Assembly: GCF_041261445.1 (NCBI RefSeq)
Contig: NZ_JBGCCU010000029.1
Span: 62,001-126,000, forward strand
Reading direction: 5' to 3'
Length of the DNA: 64,000 bases
From: Catenulispora sp. EB89
GTDB lineage: Bacteria; Actinomycetota; Actinomycetes; Streptomycetales; Catenulisporaceae
Shown here: positions 7,985 through 17,390 of the stretch, one piece after another
Layout: every line of letters starts with the position of its first letter
Numbering within the stretch: position 1 is the first letter of the stretch
Position numbers and translations under genes: made by a program
The notes under the pieces: generated by a model
Databases searched by the model: none
What the model was told of the DNA's origin: nothing
Seen by the model: the letters and a program-made list of their open reading frames with translations, nothing else

Positions 7985-9660
7985 GTGGCGTGGCGCGCGC
8001 CGCGAGCGCGGGCGGCGCGGCTGGCGTGGCCGAGGCGCGCGCGGGCGGCAGGCTTGCCGCGGCCGGCGCGGCGCGGGCTGCGGGCGGCGCCGCTGGCGCG
8101 GGCGAGACGCGCGCGGGCAGCAGGCTTGCTGCGGCTGGTGCGGCGCGGGCTGGAGCTGAGCGCGGTGCGCGGGCGGCTGTCCGTGCGATGCACGCGACTG
8201 GCGAGCTGGCGGCGGCGGGCACGGCGCGGACTGCGAGCGACGCGGCTCGCGGCGGCGAGGTGCGCGCGGGCGGCAGGCTTGCCGCAGCTGGCGCGGCGCG
8301 GGCTGGAGCTGAGCGCGGTGCGCGGGCTGCTGTCCGTGCGATGCACGCGGTTGGCGAGGCGCGCGCGGTCGCTGAGCCGCAGGTCGGCAGCGAGCTGATA
8401 GCGAGGCCGGCTGGCGCTGACTGCGACACGCGAGCAGCTGCTGGCGAGGTGCGTTCCAGCGCCGAACCAGCCGAGGTGCGCGCGGTCGCCGAGCTCGTTC
8501 TGGCGCGGGTCGGCGTTGCGGCGGGGGCTTCGGGGACTGAGCTCGGCGAGTTGCCTGCTGCCGCTGCTCCCCGAGCGCGCCGTGGGTCGACCGAGGTCGT
8601 CGTCACCGGGATGTCCGTCTTCAGTGCGTTCGGCTCGGGTGTCGAGCCTCTGCTGCGTGCCGCGGTCGAGGGTGCCTCTGGCTTCGTGCCGGTCGAGCGG
8701 TTCGATGTGGGTGCTCGGCGGGCGAAGGTCGCGGCGGTGGCGCCGGGGTCGCCGGAGCTTGTGCGGGAGCTGATTCGGGCTGTCGATGATGCCTGCGATG
8801 GTGCCGGGCTCGGGCGTGCGGCTCGCGCCGGGTGCCAGCTCTACCTCGCCATCCATGGTCAGCCTGATGGTGGCGCGGATGCCTTCGCCGCCGGCATCGC
8901 CGCCGCGTGCGGCTTCGGCGGTGCCCGGGCCTACACCTCCGCGTGCGTCGCGGCCAGTACTGCGGTCGCTGATGCCGCCGCACAGATTGCGCGCGGTCGG
9001 GCCGAGCGGGTCGTCGTCGCGGCGGGGTATCTCGTCGACGCCGATCAGTACGCGCTCTTCGACGCCGGCCGTGCCCTCGCGCTCGACGGTCGCGTGCGTC
9101 CGTTCAGCGCGGGTCGCAGTGGCCTGCTGCTCGGCGACGCGGTCGGCGCGCTCGTGCTGGAGGCCGCCGGTGACGCCGCGCCCCTGGCGCGCCTCGCCGG
9201 GTGGGGGCGCAGCGGTGACGCCTACCACGTCATCAAGCCCCGCCCCGACGGCCTCGGCCTGGCCCGGGCCATCACCGACGCGCTCCAGCGCGGCGGCGTC
9301 GCGGCCGCGGACGTCGGCTACGTCAACGCGCACGGCTCCGGCACCAAGCAGAGCGACGTCGCCGAATCCGCCGCCCTGCGCGTGGCCCTCGGCGGCGCGG
9401 CCGCCGCCAAAGTCCCCGTGAGCTCGACCAAGTCCATCCACGGCCAGGCGCTCGAAGCCGGCGCGCTGCTGGAGCTCATCCTCACCATCGCCGCGCTCGG
9501 CGCCGGGCGGCTTCCGCTCAATGCCGGCTACCTCGGCCCCGACGACGACTGCCCGCTGGCCCTGGTGCTGGAACCGGCCGTCGCAGACCTCGAATACGCG
9601 CTCACGCTCAACGTCGCGTTCGGCGGCGCCAACACCGCCCTGCTGGTCGGTGCGCCGTGA
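7981..9660 (+). CDS. Beta-ketoacyl-ACP synthase (FabF type) with about 200-residue low-complexity N-terminal extension
   Basis: If started at GTG 7981 (overlapping the carrier stop), the product has 559 residues. Residues about 205-559 are a FabF-like ketosynthase with a full triad: Cys322 in YTSACVAAS, His451 in NAHGSGT and His487 in STKSIHG. Residues 1-200 are Ala/Arg/Gly-rich and built of near-repeats (see the repeat entry), unlike any ketosynthase domain I know. A later start could remove some of it, but the frame stays open and the stop-start coupling favours 7981. The core is about 350 residues, slightly short. It probably pairs with the half protein encoded next (9657) or acts with the second ketosynthase. 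Confidence 0.8.
   Translation: MSGVARAASAGGAAGVAEARAGGRLAAAGAARAAGGAAGAGETRAGSRLAAAGAARAGAERGARAAVRAMHATGELAAAGTARTASDAARGGEVRAGGRLAAAGAARAGAERGARAAVRAMHAVGEARAVAEPQVGSELIARPAGADCDTRAAAGEVRSSAEPAEVRAVAELVLARVGVAAGASGTELGELPAAAAPRARRGSTEVVVTGMSVFSAFGSGVEPLLRAAVEGASGFVPVERFDVGARRAKVAAVAPGSPELVRELIRAVDDACDGAGLGRAARAGCQLYLAIHGQPDGGADAFAAGIAAACGFGGARAYTSACVAASTAVADAAAQIARGRAERVVVAAGYLVDADQYALFDAGRALALDGRVRPFSAGRSGLLLGDAVGALVLEAAGDAAPLARLAGWGRSGDAYHVIKPRPDGLGLARAITDALQRGGVAAADVGYVNAHGSGTKQSDVAESAALRVALGGAAAAKVPVSSTKSIHGQALEAGALLELILTIAALGAGRLPLNAGYLGPDDDCPLALVLEPAVADLEYALTLNVAFGGANTALLVGAP
8020..8350 (+). repeat. Degenerate in-frame direct repeats in ketosynthase N-terminal extension
   Basis: A block encoding GGRLAAAGAARAGAERG followed by ARAAVRAMHA occurs twice with almost identical DNA, offset by exactly 153 bases (for example 8141-8196 and 8294-8349). 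A shorter, related copy lies 72 bases before the first. All offsets are multiples of three. This looks like recent expansion of a coding or originally non-coding segment. The function is unknown. Confidence 0.75.
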
Positions 9661-10295
9661 GCCACACCACAGAAGCCTTCGCGTTCGTTCCCGAGCAGAA
9701 GGGCCCCGCCGGGGCGCCGCAGAACCTGCCGACCGATCTGACTGCCGCGTATGGCCGCGCCATCACCGCGACCACTCCGCGCCAGGCAGCCGCCGCCGGG
9801 CTCGTCATCCAGGCCGAGGCGCACTGGCCGGAATCAGTGCACGACCACACGCCGCCCTCGCTGCCCGGCTTCATCGTCTCCAGCTTCAGCCCGATCGCCG
9901 CCGAGACGGCCGCGCGGTGCCTCAGCCGCCGCCCGGCGACCGAAGGCATCACCACAGGCATCGCCGCGAGCAACACCGCCGTCCTCATCACCACCGCCCG
10001 AGGCGACCGGGAAAGCGCCGCGCACGTCGCGCGCACCGTCGCCGACGCCGGCCTGCTCGGCCCCCTGCTGTTCTTCCAGTCGGTCCCGAACGCCGTCGCC
10101 GGCCACATCGCCGCCCGCTGGCACCTGACCGGCCCCGTGGTCTGCCTCGCCGACCCGGCCTCGGCGCTCGAAACCGCCGCGCTGCTCATCGAGGACGGCG
10201 ACGCCGACGAGGTCCTCCTGGTCCGCATCGAGCAAGGCGATCACGACCAAGCCCACGCAGTCCTCCTCCGAGCAGCCCCAGGAGAGCGCCCATGA
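9657..10295 (+). CDS. Truncated, Cys-less ketosynthase-like partner protein (Ketoacyl-synt_2-like)
   Basis: A 212-residue protein whose start overlaps the preceding ketosynthase stop and whose stop overlaps the next ketosynthase start (ATGA). The pattern FQSVPNAVAGHIAARW, then GPVVCLADPASALETAALLI, follows the N-terminal half of a thiolase-fold condensing enzyme. In my hand alignment the active-site Cys position is Ala in DPASA. Half-size proteins of this kind accompany ketosynthases in aryl polyene and other type II systems, where they may act as chain-length-factor-like partners. An active condensing enzyme is unlikely without the C-terminal half. The assignment rests on pattern only. Confidence 0.6.
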   Translation: MSHTTEAFAFVPEQKGPAGAPQNLPTDLTAAYGRAITATTPRQAAAAGLVIQAEAHWPESVHDHTPPSLPGFIVSSFSPIAAETAARCLSRRPATEGITTGIAASNTAVLITTARGDRESAAHVARTVADAGLLGPLLFFQSVPNAVAGHIAARWHLTGPVVCLADPASALETAALLIEDGDADEVLLVRIEQGDHDQAHAVLLRAAPGERP

Positions 10296-11551
10296 CCCGC
10301 CCCGAAGTGGTCGTCACCGGCATGGGCATGGTCACCCCGGTCGGTACCACCGCCGCCGAAGTCCACGCCGCCATGGGCGAGGGCCGCTCGGGCCTGCGCC
10401 GCCCGCCCGAGGGCCACCAGGTCGGCACCGCCCTGGAGGTCGGAGCCTTCGCGCCGCCGATCGACCCGGCCAGCGTCCTGCCCGCCACCGAGGCGCGCGT
10501 CGTCGACCGCTATATCGTCATGGCGCTGAAAGCCGCCGCCGACGCCCTGGCCGACGCCGACTTCGAAGTCGGCCGTGACGCCGACCCCTACCGCGTCGCC
10601 GTGATCCTGTCCGGCACCGGCGGCCTGGCCACGCTCGAAGCCCAGGTGGTCCTGCGCACGCAGAAGGGCCGCGTCGGCGTCAGCCCCTATCTGCTGCCCG
10701 GCATGCTCCCCAACATGGGCGCCGCGCGCATCGCCATCAAGTACGGCATCCGCGGCTACGTCTCTTCCAGCGGCACCGCCTGCGCGGCCGGCGGCCAGGC
10801 GATCGGCGAGGCGATGCGCCTGCTGCGCGCCGACGAGGCGGACGTCGTCCTCGCCGGATGCAGCGAGGCCCCGCTCTTCCCGACGCTGGCCGACACCTTC
10901 GGCAACGCCCGCGCCCTGGCGCGCGGCTGGGCCGAGGACCCCGAGGGCGCCAGCCGCCCCTTCGACCGCCGCCGCAACGGCCTGGTCCTCGGCGAGGGCG
11001 CTGGCGTGTTCGTCCTGGAGCGCAAGGATTTCGCCGACGCCCGCGGCGCCGCGGCCCACGCCGACGTCCTCGGCTGGGGCGTCACCAACGACGCCCACCA
11101 CCCGACCACCCCGCGGCCGGACGGCGAAGGCGCCAGGGAGTGCATGAAACGCGCCCTGCGCGACGCCCGCCTGGAACCACGGGACATCGGCTACCTGAAC
11201 GCGCACGGCACCAGCACCAAGCTCGGCGACCTCGCCGAGGCGCTGGCGATCAGCACCACGTTCGGTGCCGACGCCCCGCCGGTCAGCTCGACCAAGGCCG
11301 TGACCGGCCACATGCTCGGCGCCTCCGGGGTGGTCGAGTCCGCGGTGTCGATCCGGGCCCTGCAGACGGGTCTGCTGCCCCCCACCCACAACCTCGACGA
11401 CCCCGATCCCGACTGCGATCTCGACCACCTCCGCAAGATTCCGCGGCCGGTGCAGGTCGAGCACGTCATGTCCAACTCGTTCGGGTTCGGAGGCCACAAC
11501 GTCAGCGTCGTGTACGGCCGCCCCAGCACGCAGCGGTCCCGTACGGCATAG
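10292..11551 (+). CDS. Beta-ketoacyl-ACP synthase II (FabF type)
   Basis: A complete 419-residue condensing enzyme with Cys164 (SGTACAAGG), His305 (NAHGTST) and His340 (TGHMLGASG), so it should be active in decarboxylative Claisen condensation with malonyl-ACP. FGFGGHN closes the domain. The ATG at 10,292 overlaps the upstream stop by four bases. Together with the other ketosynthase and the half protein it forms a discrete (type II) condensing set; no acyltransferase is seen, so malonyl groups probably come from the primary-metabolism FabD. Confidence 0.92.
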   Translation: MTRPEVVVTGMGMVTPVGTTAAEVHAAMGEGRSGLRRPPEGHQVGTALEVGAFAPPIDPASVLPATEARVVDRYIVMALKAAADALADADFEVGRDADPYRVAVILSGTGGLATLEAQVVLRTQKGRVGVSPYLLPGMLPNMGAARIAIKYGIRGYVSSSGTACAAGGQAIGEAMRLLRADEADVVLAGCSEAPLFPTLADTFGNARALARGWAEDPEGASRPFDRRRNGLVLGEGAGVFVLERKDFADARGAAAHADVLGWGVTNDAHHPTTPRPDGEGARECMKRALRDARLEPRDIGYLNAHGTSTKLGDLAEALAISTTFGADAPPVSSTKAVTGHMLGASGVVESAVSIRALQTGLLPPTHNLDDPDPDCDLDHLRKIPRPVQVEHVMSNSFGFGGHNVSVVYGRPSTQRSRTA

Positions 11552-11567
11552 CGGAAGGCGATAGGGA

Positions 11568-12662
11568 ATGGACATCCTCGGCATCGATCATGTCGAGTTC
11601 TACGTGGGAGACGCGCGACAAGCCGCGTTCTTCCTCTGCACGGCGTTCGGTTTCCACGTCGCCGGGCACGGCGGGCCGGAGACCGAGCTGCCCCGCCAGC
11701 GCAGCCTGCTGCTGGCGCACGGCGACAGCCGGGTCCTGCTGACCTCCGCCCTGGCCGCCGGGCACCCGGCCGACGGCTACGTCTCCCGGCACGGCGACGG
11801 CGTCGGCGTCATCGCCTTCGGCACCGGCGACGCGACCGGCGCCTACGAGGAAGCGGTGGCCGCCGGCGCGACCTCCGTCGAGGCGCCCCGCACCTACCAG
11901 GCCGGCGGCGAGTCCGTGACCACCGCGAGCGTCGGCGGCTTCGGCGACGTCGTGCACCGCTTCGTCGAACGGCACGGCGCCGCGTTCTGGCCCGGCGCGA
12001 TCGAGGCCCAGCCGGCCCCGCCGCGCACCGAGCCCGAGCTGGTCCGCGCCATCGACCACGCCGCGGTGCTGGTCCCGGCCGGGGAGCTGGAGCCGACCAT
12101 CGAGTTCTACCAGCGGGTCTTCGGCTTCAAGCTGATCTTCGAGGAGTACATCGAGGTCGGCGCCCAGGGGATGTACTCCCAGGTGGTCCAGAGCCCGTCC
12201 GGCGGCGCGACGTTCACCATCATCCAGCCCGACATGAGCCGGCAGAGCGGCCAGATCGACGACTTCCTGGCCTGGCACGGCGGCGCCGGCGTGCAGCACC
12301 TGGCACTGAGCACCGACGACATCGTGGCCACGGTCCAGAGCTTCGCCGCCAACGGAGCGGGCTTCGCCGAGACCCCCGGCACGTACTACGACGTGCTTAA
12401 CGAGCGCCTCGGCGAGATCGACCTGCCGGTGGACCGGCTGCGTCCGCTGGGCATCCTGGTCGACCGCGACCACTGGGGCCAGATGTACCAGATCTTCGCC
12501 AAGTCGATGCACATCCGCCGGACCTTCTTCTGGGAGCTCATCGAGCGGCACGGCGCCAAGACCTTCGGCACCAGCAACATCCCCGCACTGTATGCGGCCA
12601 AGGAACGGGAGCTCGCCGGTGTGCGGGATTCCCTGGAAATAGGAGCGGCGGGACAACCATGA
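11568..12662 (+). CDS. hmaS: 4-hydroxymandelate synthase
   Basis: A 364-residue non-haem iron dioxygenase with two vicinal-oxygen-chelate halves. The iron ligands are His164 (IDHAAV), His244 (VQHLAL) and Glu323 (FWELIER). The sequence around [13 protein letters not shown] and the TIIQPD stretch matches 4-hydroxymandelate synthases of glycopeptide and CDA clusters rather than 4-hydroxyphenylpyruvate dioxygenases, which carry a PINEP-like motif there. The C-terminal [10 protein letters not shown] also fits HmaS. It would turn 4-hydroxyphenylpyruvate into 4-hydroxymandelate, the first step to 4-hydroxyphenylglycine. The oxidase (20,416) and transaminase (22,504) of the same route are in the same operon, which supports the call strongly. 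Confidence 0.9.
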   Translation: MDILGIDHVEFYVGDARQAAFFLCTAFGFHVAGHGGPETELPRQRSLLLAHGDSRVLLTSALAAGHPADGYVSRHGDGVGVIAFGTGDATGAYEEAVAAGATSVEAPRTYQAGGESVTTASVGGFGDVVHRFVERHGAAFWPGAIEAQPAPPRTEPELVRAIDHAAVLVPAGELEPTIEFYQRVFGFKLIFEEYIEVGAQGMYSQVVQSPSGGATFTIIQPDMSRQSGQIDDFLAWHGGAGVQHLALSTDDIVATVQSFAANGAGFAETPGTYYDVLNERLGEIDLPVDRLRPLGILVDRDHWGQMYQIFAKSMHIRRTFFWELIERHGAKTFGTSNIPALYAAKERELAGVRDSLEIGAAGQP

Positions 12663-13576
12663 CAGCGGAATCTGTTCAGAAGCAGTTCGTCCTGACCGAC
12701 GACGAGGCGGCGCTCCTGCCGACCGACGCGCAGGTCCAGGCGTACCAGGAGCGCGGCTGGTTCCTCAGCGCCAAGCTCTTCACCGACGACGAGGTCGACG
12801 CGCTGGTCGAGGCCACGGACCGCTACTACGACGGCGAGCGCAGCCGCGAGCTGCCGGTCCGCCCCGCCAAGCTGGCCGCCTGGCAGCCGTCCGACGGACC
12901 GGTGCAGCGGCACAACGACTACGTGCACTACGAGAGCGACGCGATCGCCAAGATCCTGTGCAAGCCGCTGATCGGCGCGGTCGCCGCCCGGCTGGCACGG
13001 GCCGACGAGATCCGCGTCTTCCAGTCCACGCTGATCTACAAGCCGCCGATCGCCGGCGAGCCGAGCAACGTCGTGCCCTGGCACTTCGACCGCCACTACT
13101 GGGCCTCGTGCACCTCCGAGAGCATGCTCACGGCGTTCATCCCGTTCCACGACTGCGGCCCGGAGATGGGCACCATCACCATGGTCGACGGCAGCCACCG
13201 CTGGACCGAGATCGGCCGCGAGGACTCGATGGTCCGGCACTTCGCCGAGCGCGACAAGGCCGACCTGGAGCGGGTCCTGGCCGAGAACGCCGCGTACAAC
13301 GGCGCCGAGATCCGCAAGATCCCGATGGACATCCCCAAGGGCCACATGAGTTTCCACCACTGCCGGACCTATCACGGCAGCGGCCCGAACCTGAGCTCGC
13401 GGCCCCGCCGCGCGATCTCGTTCCACCTGCAGGACGGCGCGAACCAGAACCAGCGGTTCGCGCTCGGCGACGGCACCTTCGCCGCCTACAACCACGACGT
13501 CCTGGTCCGCCGGCTCGCCGACGGCCGTCCCGACTACGCAGACCCCGACTACTGCCCCGTGCTCTGGAGGAACTGA
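12659..13576 (+). CDS. Phytanoyl-CoA dioxygenase (PhyH)-family Fe(II)/2-oxoglutarate oxygenase
   Basis: A 305-residue double-stranded beta-helix oxygenase. The facial triad is visible as His142-x-Asp144 (WHFDRHYW) and His239 (YHGSG), with an Arg-rich stretch about a dozen residues later that would bind 2-oxoglutarate. The ATG overlaps the hmaS stop. PhyH enzymes in natural-product clusters hydroxylate, halogenate or desaturate carbon centres; here beta-hydroxylation of an amino acid or chain hydroxylation is possible. The substrate cannot be read from sequence. Confidence 0.87.
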   Translation: MTAESVQKQFVLTDDEAALLPTDAQVQAYQERGWFLSAKLFTDDEVDALVEATDRYYDGERSRELPVRPAKLAAWQPSDGPVQRHNDYVHYESDAIAKILCKPLIGAVAARLARADEIRVFQSTLIYKPPIAGEPSNVVPWHFDRHYWASCTSESMLTAFIPFHDCGPEMGTITMVDGSHRWTEIGREDSMVRHFAERDKADLERVLAENAAYNGAEIRKIPMDIPKGHMSFHHCRTYHGSGPNLSSRPRRAISFHLQDGANQNQRFALGDGTFAAYNHDVLVRRLADGRPDYADPDYCPVLWRN

Positions 13577-14400
13577 TGGCTGCCACCCGTTACGACTGGG
13601 GCCAGCGGCACCCCGGTATCGACCGCCTCGAAACGGAAATCACGCCGGCCCGCAACGAGGTCGTCGGCCACGCGCTCTACGCGCGGCTGCGCGACACCGA
13701 AGCGATCCGCACCTTCCTGGAGCACCACGTCTTCGCGGTCTGGGACTTCATGTCCCTGCTCAAGTCGCTCCAGCGCAACCTGACCTGCGTGGCGGTTCCG
13801 TGGGTGCCGACCGGCCCGACCGGCAGCCGCCGGCTGATCAACGACATCGTGCTGGTCGAGGAGAGCGACGAGCTGCGCGGCGGCTTCATCAGCCACTTCG
13901 AGCTCTACGTCGCCGGGATGGCCGAGGCCGGCGCCGACACCTCGACCATCGAGGCGTTCATCGCCCTGCTGCGCTCCGGCGCGACGGTCGAGGCGGCGCT
14001 CGCCGAGGCCGAGGTCCCGGCCCCGGCGGCCGCGTTCGTGGCGCTCACCTGGGACATCGTCGTCTCGGCGCCGGTCCACTGCCAGGCCGCGGCCTTCGCC
14101 TTCGGCCGCGAGGACCTGATCCCGGACATGTTCCAGCAGGTGGTCACGGTCAACGAGACCGTCGGCGGGCTGGACACCTTCGTGGACTACCTGGCGCGCC
14201 ACATCGAGGTCGACGGCGAGGAGCACACGCCGATGGCCATGCAGATGCTGGCCGACCTGTGCGGCGACGACGACACCAAGTGGGCGGAGTGCGCCGCCAC
14301 GGTCAAGCGCGCGCTGGCCGCCCGCGCCAAGCTGTGGGACGGGATCCTGCTGGCCATCGGAGAGCGCGAGACGACGCTGGTCGGAAGCAGCGATGGCTGA
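13576..14400 (+). CDS. DUF3050 haem-oxygenase-like (probable di-iron) oxygenase
   Basis: A 274-residue all-helical protein with the DUF3050 hallmark [18 protein letters not shown] near residues 48-65. This belongs to the haem-oxygenase-like fold, whose biosynthetic members are often di-iron oxidases and oxygenases. Candidate metal ligands include the early Glu/His pair, the EESDE region and EEHTP, but I cannot fix the full set. The start ATG at 13,576 shares a base with the PhyH stop, and GGAGG lies just upstream (13,566-13,570). Being coupled to a PhyH enzyme suggests two successive oxidations, perhaps C-C cleavage, desaturation or N-oxygenation. Confidence 0.8.
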   Translation: MAATRYDWGQRHPGIDRLETEITPARNEVVGHALYARLRDTEAIRTFLEHHVFAVWDFMSLLKSLQRNLTCVAVPWVPTGPTGSRRLINDIVLVEESDELRGGFISHFELYVAGMAEAGADTSTIEAFIALLRSGATVEAALAEAEVPAPAAAFVALTWDIVVSAPVHCQAAAFAFGREDLIPDMFQQVVTVNETVGGLDTFVDYLARHIEVDGEEHTPMAMQMLADLCGDDDTKWAECAATVKRALAARAKLWDGILLAIGERETTLVGSSDG

Positions 14401-15598
14401 CCTGGCAGCGGCCGGTTCGACTCCGGTCGACCCGGCCGCGCCCTCTGCGGCTTCGCAGGGCCCGGCGGCGCCCGACGCGGCGCTGCCGGGCCCGGCGAAG
14501 CCCGACTCCGGCGCGCCGAGCTCGGCCGCGGTCGGTTCGCCGAGCTCTGATACGGCGCCCGGCTCGGTCTCGGCGGTCTCGGCGACGTCGGCCACCTCGG
14601 CAGACCGTGCGCCGGAACCGGCCGGCCCGGCGAAGCCCGACTCCGCCGCGCTCTACCGCACCGTCCGCCTCATCCGCCGCTTCGAGGAGCGCGCCATCGA
14701 GCTGGTCCACGCCGGCCACATCTTCGGCGGCATCCACCCCTACATCGGCCAGGAGGCCGTCGCCGCCGGCACCTGCGCCGCGCTGCGCGCGGACGACCTC
14801 ATCACCAGCACCCACCGCGGCCACGGGCACGTGCTGGCCAAGGGTGCGGACCCGGCGCGGATGATGGCCGAGATCGCCGGCCGCTCCACCGGCCTGAACG
14901 CCGGCCGTGGCGGCTCGATGCACGCCGCCGACTTCGGCATCGGCATCCTCGGCGCGAACGCCATCGTCGGCGCCGCTGCGCCGATCGCCACCGGCGCCGC
15001 GTGGGCGGCCCGGTGTGCCGGTTCGGACCGTGTGGTCGTGACCTACTTCGGCGACGGCGCGGTCAGCCAGGGCGTGGTGCTGGAGACGTTCAACATGGCC
15101 GCGCTGTGGCGCGCGCCGGTGGTCTTCGTGTGCGAGAACAACGGCTTCGCGACCACGACCCGCACCGCCGACGCCGTCGCCGGCTCGATCACCGGCCGGG
15201 CCGAGGCCTTCGGTATCCCCGCCGAGCGGGTGGACGGCAGGGACGCCGAGGAGGTGTTCGCCGCGACTTCCCGGGCCGTCGCGCGGGCCCGGCGCGAAGA
15301 GGGTCCGACGCTGTTGGAGTGCGTCACCTACCGCTTCGACGCGCACCACACCTGGGAGCACGCCGCGCGACCCCGCTACCGCACTGCGGAGGAAGTGCAG
15401 CTCGGCAGCTCCATCGACCCGCTGGACATCCAGGGCGCGCGCATCGACCCCGACCTGCGCGCGCGGATCGACGCGGACATCGAGGCGCTGCTCGAAGAAG
15501 CTGTGCGCTTCGCCCTGGAGAGTCCGCACCCTGATCCGGCCACGGCGCTGGACCACCTCTACGCCGACGGCACCACTGCCCGGGCCGGAGCGATCTGA
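14393..15598 (+). CDS. ThDP-dependent 2-oxoacid dehydrogenase E1, alpha subunit
   Basis: The product has 401 residues. Residues about 82-390 match pyruvate/acetoin-dehydrogenase E1-alpha, with the ThDP motif running from Gly220-Asp221-Gly222 to Asn249-Asn250. The first 80 residues are an unusual Ala/Pro/Ser-rich extension that starts at the ATG overlapping the DUF3050 stop. The beta subunit follows directly, but no lipoyl E2 or E3 gene is nearby. Pairs of this kind occur in phenylglycine (PglB/PglC) and other specialised pathways. It may decarboxylate pyruvate or an aryl-2-oxoacid such as 4-hydroxybenzoylformate to deliver an acyl group; this is inference. Confidence 0.88.
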   Translation: MADLAAAGSTPVDPAAPSAASQGPAAPDAALPGPAKPDSGAPSSAAVGSPSSDTAPGSVSAVSATSATSADRAPEPAGPAKPDSAALYRTVRLIRRFEERAIELVHAGHIFGGIHPYIGQEAVAAGTCAALRADDLITSTHRGHGHVLAKGADPARMMAEIAGRSTGLNAGRGGSMHAADFGIGILGANAIVGAAAPIATGAAWAARCAGSDRVVVTYFGDGAVSQGVVLETFNMAALWRAPVVFVCENNGFATTTRTADAVAGSITGRAEAFGIPAERVDGRDAEEVFAATSRAVARARREEGPTLLECVTYRFDAHHTWEHAARPRYRTAEEVQLGSSIDPLDIQGARIDPDLRARIDADIEALLEEAVRFALESPHPDPATALDHLYADGTTARAGAI

Positions 15599-16578
15599 TG
15601 ACGATCCTGTCCTATCTCAAGGCCCTGAACCGCGCGATCTCCGACGAGATGGCGCGCGACGAGGCGGTGTGCGTGTTCGGCGAGGACGTCCGCGTCGCCG
15701 TCACGAACGTCACCGCCGGCCTGGTCAAGCGGTTCGGCGACGGACGCGTGCTGGACATGCCGATCTCCGAGCAGGCCTTCACCGGCATCGCGACCGGCGC
15801 GGCGATGGCCGGGCGCCGTCCGGTGATCGAGTACCAGATTCCGGCGCTGCTGTTCATCGCGTTCGAGCAGATCGTCAACCAGGCCCACAAGTTCTCGCTG
15901 ATGACCGGCGGGCAGACGCACGTGCCGGTGACGTACCTGATCCCCAGCTCCGGCTCCCGGGACGGCTGGGCGGGTCAGCACTCTGATCATCCCTACAGCC
16001 TGTTCGCGCACGTCGGGGTGAAGACCGTGGTCCCGGCCACCCCGGCCGACGCCTACGGCCTGCTGGTCACCGCGATCCGCGACGACGACCCGGTGGTGGT
16101 GTTCGCCCCGGCCGGCGCGATGGGACGGCGCCAGGACGTGGACCTCGCGCAGCTCGCGCCGGTCCCGCTGGGCCTCGGCCGGATCCACCGCCCGGGCACG
16201 GACGTGACGGTCGTGGCGGTCGGGCACCTCGTGCACACCGCGCTGGAGGTCGCCGAGGAGCTGGCCGACACCATCGACGTCGAGGTCTTCGACCCGCGCA
16301 GCCTGCACCCGTTCGACTGGCAGGGCCTGGCCGAGTCGCTGGAGCGCACCGGACGCCTGGTGGTCATCGACGACAGCAACCGGTCCTGCGGGATCGGCGG
16401 CGAGATCCTGGCCACCGCCGCCGAACAGATGCGGCTGGTCGCCCCGCCGAAGCGGATCACCCGGCCGGACGGCGCGGTGCTGCCGTTCGCCGAGGGACTG
16501 GACCGTGCGCTGCAGCCGTCGCGGGAGCAGTTGCGCCACGCGATCCAGGCTGTGGCGAAGACAGGGAGTGCGCGATGA
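15598..16578 (+). CDS. ThDP-dependent 2-oxoacid dehydrogenase E1, beta subunit
   Basis: A 326-residue transketolase-like pyrimidine-binding subunit. It contains FGEDV and DMPISEQAFTGIATGAAMAG, typical of PDH and branched-chain E1-beta, and a C-terminal transketolase domain with DPRSLHPFDW. The ATG shares its A with the stop of the alpha subunit gene, ensuring equal production. It forms the alpha2-beta2 enzyme with the preceding product. The absence of E2/E3 suggests non-lipoyl chemistry, use of a housekeeping E2, or acyl transfer to a carrier protein. Confidence 0.9.
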   Translation: MTILSYLKALNRAISDEMARDEAVCVFGEDVRVAVTNVTAGLVKRFGDGRVLDMPISEQAFTGIATGAAMAGRRPVIEYQIPALLFIAFEQIVNQAHKFSLMTGGQTHVPVTYLIPSSGSRDGWAGQHSDHPYSLFAHVGVKTVVPATPADAYGLLVTAIRDDDPVVVFAPAGAMGRRQDVDLAQLAPVPLGLGRIHRPGTDVTVVAVGHLVHTALEVAEELADTIDVEVFDPRSLHPFDWQGLAESLERTGRLVVIDDSNRSCGIGGEILATAAEQMRLVAPPKRITRPDGAVLPFAEGLDRALQPSREQLRHAIQAVAKTGSAR

Positions 16579-17390
16579 GCGAAACAGAAACATCCGAAGC
16601 CCCGGTCGCGCTGGTCACCGGGGCCGGCAACGGCATCGGCGCCGCGCTGTGCGCCAAACTCGCCGCCGCCGGCCACCGCGTGGTCGTCGTCGACATCGAC
16701 CCCGAAGCCACGGCGAAGTCCGCCGAATCCTGCGGCGGCGCCGTGTTCCCGGCCGACGTCTCCGACCTGGATCAGAACCGTGCGATGGTTGCGCACGCCA
16801 TCGAGCGCTTCGGCCGCCTGGACATCGCGGTCCTCAACGCCGGCGTCAGCTCCGACCAGCCTCCGGACCTCCCGCTGGACGTCGAGCGCTACCGCCGCGT
16901 GCTCGGCGTGAACGTCGACGGCCTGGCGTTCGGGATCGATGCGACCGTCCCCGAACTCGCGCGGCACGCCGGCCGGATCCTGGTCACCGCCTCGCTCGCG
17001 GGCCTCGGCCCGGACCAGGCGAACCCCTTGTACGCGCTGACGAAGAGCGCCGCGATCGGCTACGTCCGCGCCATCGCGGACTCCCTGGAGCAGCGCGACA
17101 TCCGTATCAATGCCCTGTGTCCCGGCTTCACCGACACCGCGATCCTGGGCATCACCCGCCGCCTGATCCGCAAGCAGGGCTTCCCGCTGCTGAGCCCCGA
17201 CGACGTCGCCGACGCCGCGCTGACCGTCCTGGCCGAGCCCGGCACCGGGCAGGCCTGGACCGTGGTCGCCGGCCGCGCCCCGCAGCCCTTCGCCTTCCCG
17301 CCGCTGCCCACCACCCTCATGCCCGACGGCTCGCAAGCCCGGTTCCGGCCGCTTTTCAGCCGGTCCGCCAAGAAGGAGGACACGCCATGA
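16575..17390 (+). CDS. Short-chain dehydrogenase/reductase
   Basis: A classical SDR of 271 residues. The cofactor motif TGAGNGIG is near residues 16-23, Asp at the end of beta-2 (VVDIDPE) suggests NAD(H), NAG is near residue 90, and the active site is Ser in VTASLAG with YALTK. It overlaps the E1-beta stop by four bases. It may act as the ketoreductase for the discrete ketosynthases or oxidise a hydroxyl on the aryl unit. The family is certain, the substrate is not. Confidence 0.88.
   Translation: MSETETSEAPVALVTGAGNGIGAALCAKLAAAGHRVVVVDIDPEATAKSAESCGGAVFPADVSDLDQNRAMVAHAIERFGRLDIAVLNAGVSSDQPPDLPLDVERYRRVLGVNVDGLAFGIDATVPELARHAGRILVTASLAGLGPDQANPLYALTKSAAIGYVRAIADSLEQRDIRINALCPGFTDTAILGITRRLIRKQGFPLLSPDDVADAALTVLAEPGTGQAWTVVAGRAPQPFAFPPLPTTLMPDGSQARFRPLFSRSAKKEDTP

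Noticed and set aside
7985-8600. Possible CRISPR or mobile-element repeats
   Set aside because: The repeats are in frame, very GC-rich, unevenly spaced and have no unique spacers or terminal inverted repeats.
11568-12662. Reading this gene as 4-hydroxyphenylpyruvate dioxygenase of tyrosine breakdown
   Set aside because: The [13 protein letters not shown] and TIIQPD segments match 4-hydroxymandelate synthase, the PINEP-type motif is absent, and Hmo and HpgT are in the same operon.
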